Of a stretch of DNA of 48,227 bases, positions 34,455-41,470 are shown one piece after another. Below the pieces are notes generated by a model. That model made no database searches. It was not told where the DNA came from and saw nothing but the letters and a program-made list of their open reading frames with translations. A program made the translations under genes and the position numbers. Origin of the DNA: Gammaproteobacteria bacterium (GTDB taxonomy: Bacteria > Pseudomonadota > Gammaproteobacteria > Pseudomonadales > Azotimanducaceae); NCBI GenBank assembly GCA_004357385.1, contig SMWF01000040.1, positions 1 to 48,227 on the forward strand, given 5' to 3'. Within the stretch, counting starts at the first letter, position 1. The number at the start of each line of letters is the position of its first letter.

Positions 34455-35873
34455 TCAATCATTACGTTTGAATTCCAATGCGGCCTGCTGCCCTGCGATC
34501 CGGCCGAACACAATCGCATTGGCAATGGAGTTGCCGCCGCCGATGTATCGCTCGCCCAGCACCCCACCGGTGGTTTCGCCCGCCGCGAACAAACCGCAAA
34601 TCGGTCGATCGCACGCGTCGAGCGCTTGCGTATGCGCGTTGATGCGAATCCCGGTCGACGTAAGACAAACGATCGCGGGCTTGATTTCAACGGCGTGAAA
34701 CGGCGCTTTGCGGATCGGCTTCATTTCATCCGCGCGCTTGAAGAACATCGAATCGTGCCCCGCCGCCACATCGTCGTTGTACTTTTCGACAGTCGCCAGC
34801 AGCGCTCCCGGCCTGATTCCGCAGCGAATCGCCAACGCATTGAGACTGTCTGCGCGAATGACCTTGCCGGCTTCGATCTGTGCGTCCAGTTCTTCCGTTA
34901 CCCAGTTCAGCGAGATGATCCCGGCGGCGAAGGCATCGGCGTACCGCGGATCCGGTCTGGCAGCGGCACGTGCATCGTCGTCGAAAATCGCGAAGCAGGA
35001 CCCGCCGGTCTGAGCCTTTACGACGCCGGACATCACGGCATATTCGGCCACCTCATTGACGAACCGTCGTCCCTCGCGATTCACATAGACCAGCCAAGCG
35101 GGCACGTATACCTCGAGTTCCTTCTTGAAGTTGGGCGTGGTCAGCAGCAGCCCACGATTGTGACCCACCAGATCGGCGCCCGCCGACTCACCCAATGCAA
35201 GCCCATCGCCGATGCAATTCGCATTCCCGATGTACCAACTCCAGTCACCGTGGGCCGCTGCTTCCGGATAATGCCGATTCAACAGATAGGGATTCGCGCC
35301 AAAGCCGCCGGTTGCAAGCACCACCGCCGCGCTTCTGACATCCTCGCCGCCGATTCGTACGCCGACGACGGGACCCGAATCGTCACTCAGCAGTTCCTCG
35401 ACCCGCGTGTCGAGGGCAACATCGATGTCGCGCGCCGCCACTTCGCGATCAAGCGCCTCGGCGATGCCAGCACCCATGTCCGCGGCCGTATGCCCACGGG
35501 CCACGCTTTCCACACCCGAGCTGTACAAAGCCGCCACGGGAAACGAAACACCGAGCTCGATCAACCACTCCAGGCCTTCGGCCGCATGATCACAGAGGGT
35601 CCGCGCCAGCGATGCCTCCACGCGGTACTGATTGAGCGTCATGTAGTACTCGAACATGGCATCCGCGGTATCGTCGGCGATGCCGGCTTCGCGCTGCACG
35701 CTGGTGCCCGCAGCATAGTAAACACCCCCGGACAGCGCCGTAGATCCACCGAGCTTCGCATCGGCGTCCAGCAACGCAACGCGCGCGCCGGCGTCGCAGG
35801 CCTCGATTGCCGCGCACATACCGGCGCCGCCACCGCCGATGACAATCACATCGTAGCCAGCGCCTTCTCCCAT
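34455..35873 (-). CDS. FAD-dependent dehydrogenase, fumarate reductase/3-ketosteroid dehydrogenase-like
   Basis: The 472-aa flavoprotein begins with the FAD motif DVIVIGGGGAGMCAAIEA and has GGSTALSGGVYYAAG. It ends with GLFAAGETTGGVLGERYIGGGNSIANAIVFGRIAG, the typical C-terminal FAD region of the fumarate reductase flavoprotein family. Soluble members desaturate ketosteroids or reduce unsaturated acids. The ATG at 35873 has only a weak ribosome-binding site, and the frame is open to 35957, so the start is not certain. It is the first gene of the eight-gene minus-strand operon, divergent from the SnoaL gene. Confidence 0.9.
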   Translation of the reverse strand: MGEGAGYDVIVIGGGGAGMCAAIEACDAGARVALLDADAKLGGSTALSGGVYYAAGTSVQREAGIADDTADAMFEYYMTLNQYRVEASLARTLCDHAAEGLEWLIELGVSFPVAALYSSGVESVARGHTAADMGAGIAEALDREVAARDIDVALDTRVEELLSDDSGPVVGVRIGGEDVRSAAVVLATGGFGANPYLLNRHYPEAAAHGDWSWYIGNANCIGDGLALGESAGADLVGHNRGLLLTTPNFKKELEVYVPAWLVYVNREGRRFVNEVAEYAVMSGVVKAQTGGSCFAIFDDDARAAARPDPRYADAFAAGIISLNWVTEELDAQIEAGKVIRADSLNALAIRCGIRPGALLATVEKYNDDVAAGHDSMFFKRADEMKPIRKAPFHAVEIKPAIVCLTSTGIRINAHTQALDACDRPICGLFAAGETTGGVLGERYIGGGNSIANAIVFGRIAGQQAALEFKRND

Positions 35874-35977
35874 AATGCTCGCGTGGTGCGTCTCCCGACC
35901 CGGCAGCATACTGCAATATGGCAACTGGCTCCCCGGGGGAAGGCTTGCTAGATTCATGTGAGCACAGGGGGAACTTC

Positions 35978-36457
35978 ATGGCCAATAGGCTGGAACAACG
36001 CATCCAGATCCTCGAGGACATCGAGGCGATCAAGAAACTGAAGGCGCGGTACTGCGCGCACTGCGACGACGACCACAACCCGGACGCGCTTACTGCGCTG
36101 TTCGTCGAAGACGGCGTGTGGGAAGCCTCGGGAATCATCCGCGCGGAAGGTCACGACGCGATCAGAGCTTATTTCAGTGGGCTGCGCGCCAGCGGCCGGA
36201 TCCGAAACTCCGCACACAACGCGCTCAACCCGCAGATCGAAGTCGCCGCTGATACGGCAACCGGTCACTGGCGCCTGATCATGCTGTACACCGGCAACCT
36301 GCCAACCGGAGAGGTGCAGTATTTCCGGATCGTCGGCTGGTACCGCGAAGAATACGTTCGTGTGGACGGCGAATGGCTGTTCCAGAGCCTGTATTGCCAG
36401 GTTGAAGAGAACGCACCCTACCCCGTCGAGGCGGATCGAATTCCCTCCCCACAATGA
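35978..36457 (+). CDS. SnoaL-like/NTF2-fold protein
   Basis: The 159-aa protein has the NTF2-like pattern of the bacterial SnoaL_4 group: an N-terminal helix (LEDIEAIKKLKARYCAHCDD), then ALTALFVEDGVWEASG, the beta-sheet core and WLFQSLYC. Members act as cyclases, dehydratases or isomerases, or bind small hydrophobic molecules. GGGGGA precedes the ATG at 35978. Its stop overlaps the MFS start by four bases. The function here is unknown; a role in the same pathway as the divergent flavoprotein is inferred. Confidence 0.88.
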   Translation: MANRLEQRIQILEDIEAIKKLKARYCAHCDDDHNPDALTALFVEDGVWEASGIIRAEGHDAIRAYFSGLRASGRIRNSAHNALNPQIEVAADTATGHWRLIMLYTGNLPTGEVQYFRIVGWYREEYVRVDGEWLFQSLYCQVEENAPYPVEADRIPSPQ

Positions 36458-37716
36458 GCCACACCCCAGCACAACAGGTCGCCAACCAGCTATCCGAACA
36501 CGACCCGCGCTACGCCTGGGTCATGGTGGCCGCGACGTTTATCCTGTCCGGGCTTGCCTTCGGCGTGCTCGGCTCGGTGTCGGTGTTCCTGAAGCCGCTG
36601 GCGGCGGAATTCGGCTGGACGCGCGCCGAAACGTCACTGGGTTACAGCACCGTCGCGCTGTCGTCAGCATTTTTCGGGGTGCTTTGGGGCTATGTGGCCG
36701 ATCGCGTCGGCAGCCGCTGGTTCGGTCTGCTCGGTGCAGTCAGCATGGGCTCGTTCCTGTTTCTGATGAGCCGGCAAACCAGCCTCGCCGAGTTCTACAC
36801 CTACTACTTTCTGTTCGGTGCGCTGGGCAGCGCGGCCGTGTACTCGCCACTGTTCGCCAGCGTCGGGTTCTGGTTCAAACGACAGCCTGGGCTCGCGCTG
36901 GGGATCACCGCGGCCGGGGGCGCCGTCGGTCAGGGCGTGGTGCCTTATCTGGCCAGCCTCGCAATTACCGCGTACGACTGGCAGACCGCCTATCAGTTGA
37001 TGGCCATCGCCTATTTCGTCATCACGCTGCCCACGGCGCTGCTGATTCGGGAGGCGCCCGATCGCCTTTTCGGGCGCACTTCAAGCTTGCCGCCGAGTCA
37101 CCCGCTGCGGATCTCGGAGCGCGAAGTGATCATGTGGGTCAGCTGCGCGGTTATCTTCTGCTGCATCTGCATGGCGTTTCCCATCGTGCATCTGGTGCCG
37201 CTGCTGACAGATCAAGGCAAAGAAGCGAGTGTCGGAGCGAGCGTGCTGCTGGTGCTGATGATCTCCGGCGCCTTCGGACGGGTTGCCGGCGGCAAGCTGG
37301 GTGACCTGATCGGACCGATTCCCGCGTACATGACCATGTCGTTGGGCCAGACGGTGTTCGTGCTCTGGTTTCCGCACCTCAATGACCTCGGCGGGTTTTA
37401 CCTGCTGGCAATCGCCTTCGGGTTCACGTACTCCGGGGTGATGTCATCCATTCTGGTCTGTACGCGAATGATGGTCAGTCCCTCGTTCGGTGCCCGCGCC
37501 ATGGGTATCACGTCGTTCTTTGGCTGGCTGGGCATGGCGCTGGGCGGTTACCTGGGCGGGGTGTTCTTCGACAACACCGGCAGCTACGTCGATGCGTTCG
37601 CGTTCGCGAGTGCGGCCGGGCTGATCAATCTCATCATCCTGTTCGTGTTCTTCATGCGTGCTCGAGGGGAGAGCGTGTACACTGAAGCGAATATCCCGGG
37701 AGTACCAAGCTCATGA
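36454..37716 (+). CDS. MFS transporter (monocarboxylate/OFA-like)
   Basis: The 420-aa protein has the twelve-helix pattern of the major facilitator superfamily, with the loop 2-3 signature GYVADRVGSRW after the second helix and a long central loop near residues 200-225. The shape (FGVLGSVSVFLKPLAAEFGWTRAETS) is that of monocarboxylate/oxalate-type carriers. It is probably a proton-coupled importer or exporter of an organic acid in the inner membrane. It is coupled by ATGA overlaps to both neighbours, so transport, the SnoaL-like protein and the alcohol dehydrogenase work on one route. Confidence 0.92.
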   Translation: MSHTPAQQVANQLSEHDPRYAWVMVAATFILSGLAFGVLGSVSVFLKPLAAEFGWTRAETSLGYSTVALSSAFFGVLWGYVADRVGSRWFGLLGAVSMGSFLFLMSRQTSLAEFYTYYFLFGALGSAAVYSPLFASVGFWFKRQPGLALGITAAGGAVGQGVVPYLASLAITAYDWQTAYQLMAIAYFVITLPTALLIREAPDRLFGRTSSLPPSHPLRISEREVIMWVSCAVIFCCICMAFPIVHLVPLLTDQGKEASVGASVLLVLMISGAFGRVAGGKLGDLIGPIPAYMTMSLGQTVFVLWFPHLNDLGGFYLLAIAFGFTYSGVMSSILVCTRMMVSPSFGARAMGITSFFGWLGMALGGYLGGVFFDNTGSYVDAFAFASAAGLINLIILFVFFMRARGESVYTEANIPGVPSS

Positions 37717-38789
37717 AGGCAGCCCTTCTCACCGCCCTCAATACGGACCTGGTGATCCGCGACGACATCGAACTGGTCGACTTGGGGCCGGGCGAAGTTC
37801 ACGTCAAGATCGTGTCGAGCGGTGTCTGCCACTCGGACGTTTCAGCGCAGAACGGCACGATCCCGAGCGGCATACCTTGCGTTCTCGGCCACGAAGGGGC
37901 CGGCATCATTCAGGAAGTCGGCGACGGCGTCACCGACGTGAAGGTCGGCGATCACGTGATCGTATCGTTCGTGCCCGCCTGCTCGAAGTGCAACGCGTGC
38001 CTGCGTGGCCAGTCCTACCTCTGCGAAACGGCACCCGCGATGATGATGACCCCGCACTTCCTGGTGGACGGCAATCCGGTGCCGGGTTTCGCCGGTTGCG
38101 GTACGTTCGCCGAAGCAATGATCGTGCCCGTCGCGGCCACGATCAAAGTCGACGACGACATCCCATTGGACATCGTCTCGCTGATCGGTTGCGGCGTGAC
38201 CACAGGGGTCGGTGCCGCGATCAATTCGGCCGGGGTCACCCCCGGCAGTTCTGTGGTCGTATTCGGCTGTGGCGGGGTCGGAATCTCGGCGATCCAGGGC
38301 GCGCGCATCGCGGGTGCTGCGGAGATCGTCGCGGTCGACCTGGTGGAATCCAAACTGGAGATGGCCAAGCGCTTCGGCGCCACGCATGTGTGCACCCCCG
38401 ACGAATTCGAAGGCATCAAGAAGGAGGTGACCGCCGGCGAGGGCTTCGACTACGCGCTGGAGTGCATCGGCAACCCCAAGACCATTCGCGCCACTTACGA
38501 TGCGGCCCGTCGAGGCGGCAATGCCACCATCGTTGGCGTCGGACGCATGGAAGAGATGATTCAGTTCTCTGCCTTCGAACTGTTTTATGCGGACAAAGAA
38601 CTGAAGGGTTCCATGTACGGCGGCGCCAACGTGCGCACCTTCATGCCGAAGCTGCTACGCCTGTGGAAGACCGGCAAGCTGGACCTCGAGAGCATGATCA
38701 GCCGGCGCATGCCGCTGGAAGAGGTCAACGATGCCTTCGAGGCGATGCAGGCCGGCGAAGTGATCCGCTCGGTGCTCGACTTCGCCTGA
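37713..38789 (+). CDS. Zinc-dependent alcohol dehydrogenase (MDR family)
   Basis: The 358-aa protein has the catalytic-zinc residues C39 (GVCHSD), H60 and E61 (GHEGAG) and C161. The structural-zinc quartet is C90, C93, C96 and C104, and the NAD-binding motif is GCGGVG (186-191). The layout is that of class III-like dehydrogenases (AdhD or NDMA-dependent types), which oxidise alcohols or hydroxymethyl adducts. It overlaps the MFS stop by four bases, ending the coupled three-gene operon. The substrate is unknown. Confidence 0.94.
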   Translation: MKAALLTALNTDLVIRDDIELVDLGPGEVHVKIVSSGVCHSDVSAQNGTIPSGIPCVLGHEGAGIIQEVGDGVTDVKVGDHVIVSFVPACSKCNACLRGQSYLCETAPAMMMTPHFLVDGNPVPGFAGCGTFAEAMIVPVAATIKVDDDIPLDIVSLIGCGVTTGVGAAINSAGVTPGSSVVVFGCGGVGISAIQGARIAGAAEIVAVDLVESKLEMAKRFGATHVCTPDEFEGIKKEVTAGEGFDYALECIGNPKTIRATYDAARRGGNATIVGVGRMEEMIQFSAFELFYADKELKGSMYGGANVRTFMPKLLRLWKTGKLDLESMISRRMPLEEVNDAFEAMQAGEVIRSVLDFA

Positions 38790-38826
38790 CCCGGTCTTGG
38801 CCAGGACCTGGGCATCCATGAAAGAT

Positions 38827-38856
38827 GATGGGTGTCCTAAACTTTGATGGATGTCC
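38827..38856. repeat. Short imperfect direct repeat between convergent genes
   Basis: GATGGGTGTCC (38827-38837) recurs as GATGGATGTCC (38846-38856), with one mismatch and eight bases between. It lies in the 73-base gap between the alcohol dehydrogenase and the AhpD-like gene. Possible mRNA pairing or a protein site; the significance is unknown. Confidence 0.5.
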
Positions 38857-38862
38857 AAATCT

Positions 38863-39375
38863 TCAGGACCCGGGGGTGGGGATGAGGGTCACGGGCATGT
38901 CTTCGGGTTCCAGACCGAGGTTGATGAGCACCTTGGACATGGCGAGAAACAACCCCACGCCCAGCGTCAGCTCGATAATCTCCGCATCGCTGAAGTGTGC
39001 TTTGAGTGCGTCGCGGTGCGCATCCGTCAACGAACGCGGATCTCCGATGATGGCATCCGTCAGGTTCAACGCTGCGGTTTCGGCTTCGGTGAATTCGGTT
39101 TCGTAACCGTCCGCGATCCGCTCGACCTTCCCCTCCTCCAGCCCTGCCGCACGGGCAGAGTCGAAACGCACGTTGCGTCAGTATCCGCAGTCGGTGACCC
39201 GGGCGTTGCGCAGCCGGGTCATTTCCTTGAGGTGCGGGTTGATGACGCCGTTCTGCCAGAATTCTGCGTACAGGTCGAAGAACCGCCCGGTGGTATTGGG
39301 AATGTGGCTCATGACCGAGCCGAAATCCGCCGGCTGGCCGGGTATTGCTGAGTCGATTCGCGGTGTTGTCGACAT
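38863..39375 (-). CDS. Carboxymuconolactone decarboxylase/AhpD-like protein, candidate selenoprotein (UGA at codon 66)
   Basis: The frame from ATG 39375 (GGAGA six bases upstream) meets TGA at 39180-39178 and continues in the same frame for 102 more sense codons. Both halves belong to one CMD-family protein: the first ends RLRNARVTDCGY, the second starts RNVRFDSARAAGLEEGKVERIADGYE. Relatives have a redox CxxC exactly here, so the UGA takes the place of the second Cys, giving C63-G-Y-U66. A hairpin matching the bacterial SECIS pattern follows. If read as selenocysteine the product is 170 aa, probably a thiol-dependent peroxidase or reductase. The alternative is a nonsense mutation of TGC. Neither a Sec tRNA nor selABD is in the window. 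Confidence 0.75.
39142..39160 (-). promoter_or_regulatory. Candidate bacterial SECIS hairpin downstream of the UGA codon
   Basis: In the mRNA, bases 18-36 after the UGA form a 7-bp stem (CUCUGCC with GGCAGGG, including one U-G pair). Its 5-base apical loop, CGUGC, begins 24 bases after the UGA and has G as its second base. The published bacterial SECIS consensus, from memory, asks for a short stem, a loop about 16-37 bases downstream, and G in the first two loop positions; all are met. The element lies within coding sequence. Confidence 0.55.
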
Positions 39376-39471
39376 CGAGTTCTCCGTTCGCTCTCCGGTA
39401 TGCCGGGAATGGTACCTGCCTGGCCGCAGTCACTCCACAAGGCGCTGCAGAGTGTGACGAATCCGTCATTT

Positions 39472-39490
39472 TTGTTACGAGAGGTAACAA
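39472..39490. promoter_or_regulatory. Inverted repeat in the divergent AhpD-like / GntR region
   Basis: TTGTTAC and GTAACAA form a perfect 7-bp inverted repeat with a 5-base spacer (GAGAG). It lies 5-23 bases upstream of the predicted -35 of the GntR gene and about 100 bases before the AhpD-like start. It could be a second operator for one or both genes; its sequence differs from the FadR-type sites. Confidence 0.45.
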
Positions 39491-39494
39491 TCGA

Positions 39495-39522
39495 TGGACA
39501 TTCTGGAATCATACCCTAGAAT
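39495..39522 (+). promoter_or_regulatory. Promoter of the GntR-RND operon
   Basis: TGGACA (39495-39500, five of six -35 matches) and TAGAAT (39517-39522, five of six -10 matches) are separated by 16 bases. The start of transcription would fall inside the two operator palindromes that follow directly, which fits repression by the gene's own product. Confidence 0.65.
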
Positions 39523-39548
39523 TGGTCAGACCAAAGTGGTCAGACCAC
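39522..39548. promoter_or_regulatory. Two FadR/GntR-type operators in tandem
   Basis: TTGGTCAGACCAA (39522-39534) and GTGGTCAGACCAC (39536-39548) are both perfect palindromes. They share the core TGGTCAGACCA, which fits the TGGTNNNACCA consensus of FadR-subfamily regulators. Their centres are 14 bases apart. They overlap the -10 end and the expected start point, and lie just before the GntR gene, so they should mediate autoregulation. Confidence 0.8.
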
Positions 39549-39564
39549 CTGAAGGACGATCCGA

Positions 39565-40299
39565 GTGCCCACCCGACACGAAGAAATTGCCGAAACGCTC
39601 ACCGAGGAGATTCTCCGCGGCCGTTACCAACCTGGCGATCGGCTACCCTCCGAACGTGATCTGTCGGCCCGCTTCGATGCCAGTCGCGGCGCTGTTCGTG
39701 AAGCCATCAAGAAGCTCGAGCAACTGGGGCTGGCAGACGTCCAGCCCGGCGGCGCACGGGTCATGGCGGTGGAGGATTCGAGCCTCGAAGTGCTGGGCCA
39801 CCTGATGAGCTTGAACGACCTTCCCGATGTCGAACTGGTCGAGCAGATGATGGAGGTCATGGGTGCGCTGATGAGTGTCGCGGTGCGAGGTGCGGTGGCG
39901 CGCGCGAGCGATCAGGAGATCGCTCAGGCCCAAACGCTGATTCGTCGGCTGCAGAACGCCGATCTCGACCAACAAGCCCTGGTGGACACCCGCCTCCAGC
40001 TGTTCCGACAGTTCATGCGTATGAGCGGCAATCTGGTACTCATTCTAATCAGCCGTTCGTTGCACATTTCAGTGTTCGGGAAAAACCCGAACGCCAACGA
40101 TATCCTGCACCCGATATCCCGGGACCATGACACTTATCTGCAGCAGATGGACCAAGCGCTGGAGAATCGCGACGCCGAAGCGGTCGCTGCCACCATCAAA
40201 GCCAGCTTCGAACTGAACCGGGACATCGTCCTGGCAGCGCTGCGCGATGCGCATGCAGCCAACGGTCAAGCCAACGGCGAACGGAGGGCCGCACCATGA
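39565..40299 (+). CDS. FadR/GntR-family transcriptional regulator
   Basis: The 244-aa protein has an N-terminal winged helix (residues 1-75) with the GntR signature DRLPSERDLSARFDASRGAVREAIKKLEQLGL and a helical C-terminal effector-binding domain of FCD type. Such proteins bind acids or acyl-CoAs and release their operator. The start is GTG at 39565, nine bases after AAGGA. Two matching operators lie immediately upstream. Its stop overlaps the RND adaptor start by four bases, so it probably controls its own operon, the pump included. Confidence 0.93.
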   Translation: MPTRHEEIAETLTEEILRGRYQPGDRLPSERDLSARFDASRGAVREAIKKLEQLGLADVQPGGARVMAVEDSSLEVLGHLMSLNDLPDVELVEQMMEVMGALMSVAVRGAVARASDQEIAQAQTLIRRLQNADLDQQALVDTRLQLFRQFMRMSGNLVLILISRSLHISVFGKNPNANDILHPISRDHDTYLQQMDQALENRDAEAVAATIKASFELNRDIVLAALRDAHAANGQANGERRAAP

Positions 40300-41453
40300 T
40301 GCGCAAGTTCATCATCCCCGCCACCGTGGTACTGATCTCCGTGCTCGGCGCGGTCACGCTGCTCGCGACTGCTCCGCAACTGATGCCTTCGTCGTCCCAA
40401 CCGGTTCCGACCACCGTTCGCACGCTGGAAGTTACCCCGGCGCCGATGCAACTCATGGTACATTCCCAGGGCACTGCGGAACCCAGCACTGAAAGCAATC
40501 TGATTCCCGAGGTTTCCGGACGGGTCGTGCGGAAGTCACCCAGCCTCGTGCCGGGCGGCTACTTCGAACAAGGCGATGTTCTGCTGGAACTGGACGCAGA
40601 GGACTACCGGAACACCGTCGACCGTGCCCGCTCCACGCTCACGCGCGCCGATGCCGAGTATGCGCACGCGCGCTACGAGTTTCAGCGCCACAAGGAACTA
40701 GAAAGCCGGCAGTTGGTGAGTCGCTCACTGATGGAAAACACGCTGCGCAGCTTCAGGGTCGCAGAAGCCGCGCGAAACGACAGTCGCGTCGCGCTCGAGC
40801 AAGCCCAGCGCGACCTCACGCGAACCAAGATCGTCGCGCCGTTCACGGGATTGGTGCGCACTGAACAGGTCGACATCGGCCAGTTCGTCAGCCGCGGTGC
40901 CAGCATTGCGACGATCTACGCCACCGATTTCATCGAGGTACGACTGCCTCTGGCGGACCGACAGCTCGCGTTTCTGGACGTGCCAATAGGCGTGCATGGC
41001 CAGTTTCCGCCCGATGCACGCCCTCGCGTGGAACTGTCAGCGAATTACGCTGGGCGCAAGTACACCTGGCATGGCGAAATCGTCCGCACCGAAGCGGAGA
41101 TCGACATGAAGAGCCGAATGGTCCACGTGATCGCTCGAATCGACAACTCTGCGCAGGAAACACCGCTCGCCGTGGGCTTGTACGTCGAGGCCGCGATCGT
41201 CGGGGCACTCGCCGAGGACATCATCGTCCTGCCACGCAATGCGCTGCGTACCGGCAATCAGGTGCTCATTGTCGATCACGAGAACAAACTGCGCTTCCGC
41301 GACGTCACCCCACTTCGTCTCTACCGCGACGAAGTGCTCATTCAATCCGGACTCGAAGCAGGCGAACGCGTTTGCATTTCACCGATCCAGACGGCCATTG
41401 ACGGCATGCTGGTGGACCCGGTCGGCCCTACCGGCGCCATCGTCGGCAGCTAA
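40296..41453 (+). CDS. RND efflux periplasmic adaptor subunit
   Basis: The 385-aa membrane-fusion protein has an N-terminal membrane anchor or signal (FIIPATVVLISVLGAVTLLA) and a lipoyl half-motif GRVVRKSPSLVPGGYFEQGDVLLELD. A coiled-coil hairpin (residues 105-170) and the second lipoyl half TKIVAPFTGLVRTEQVDIGQFVSRG follow, then beta-barrel and membrane-proximal domains. It bridges the inner-membrane pump to an outer-membrane channel. GGAGGG precedes the ATG, which overlaps the regulator stop. No channel gene is encoded here. Confidence 0.94.
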   Translation: MMRKFIIPATVVLISVLGAVTLLATAPQLMPSSSQPVPTTVRTLEVTPAPMQLMVHSQGTAEPSTESNLIPEVSGRVVRKSPSLVPGGYFEQGDVLLELDAEDYRNTVDRARSTLTRADAEYAHARYEFQRHKELESRQLVSRSLMENTLRSFRVAEAARNDSRVALEQAQRDLTRTKIVAPFTGLVRTEQVDIGQFVSRGASIATIYATDFIEVRLPLADRQLAFLDVPIGVHGQFPPDARPRVELSANYAGRKYTWHGEIVRTEAEIDMKSRMVHVIARIDNSAQETPLAVGLYVEAAIVGALAEDIIVLPRNALRTGNQVLIVDHENKLRFRDVTPLRLYRDEVLIQSGLEAGERVCISPIQTAIDGMLVDPVGPTGAIVGS

Positions 41454-41470
41454 AGCCTGAGGACTGATTC

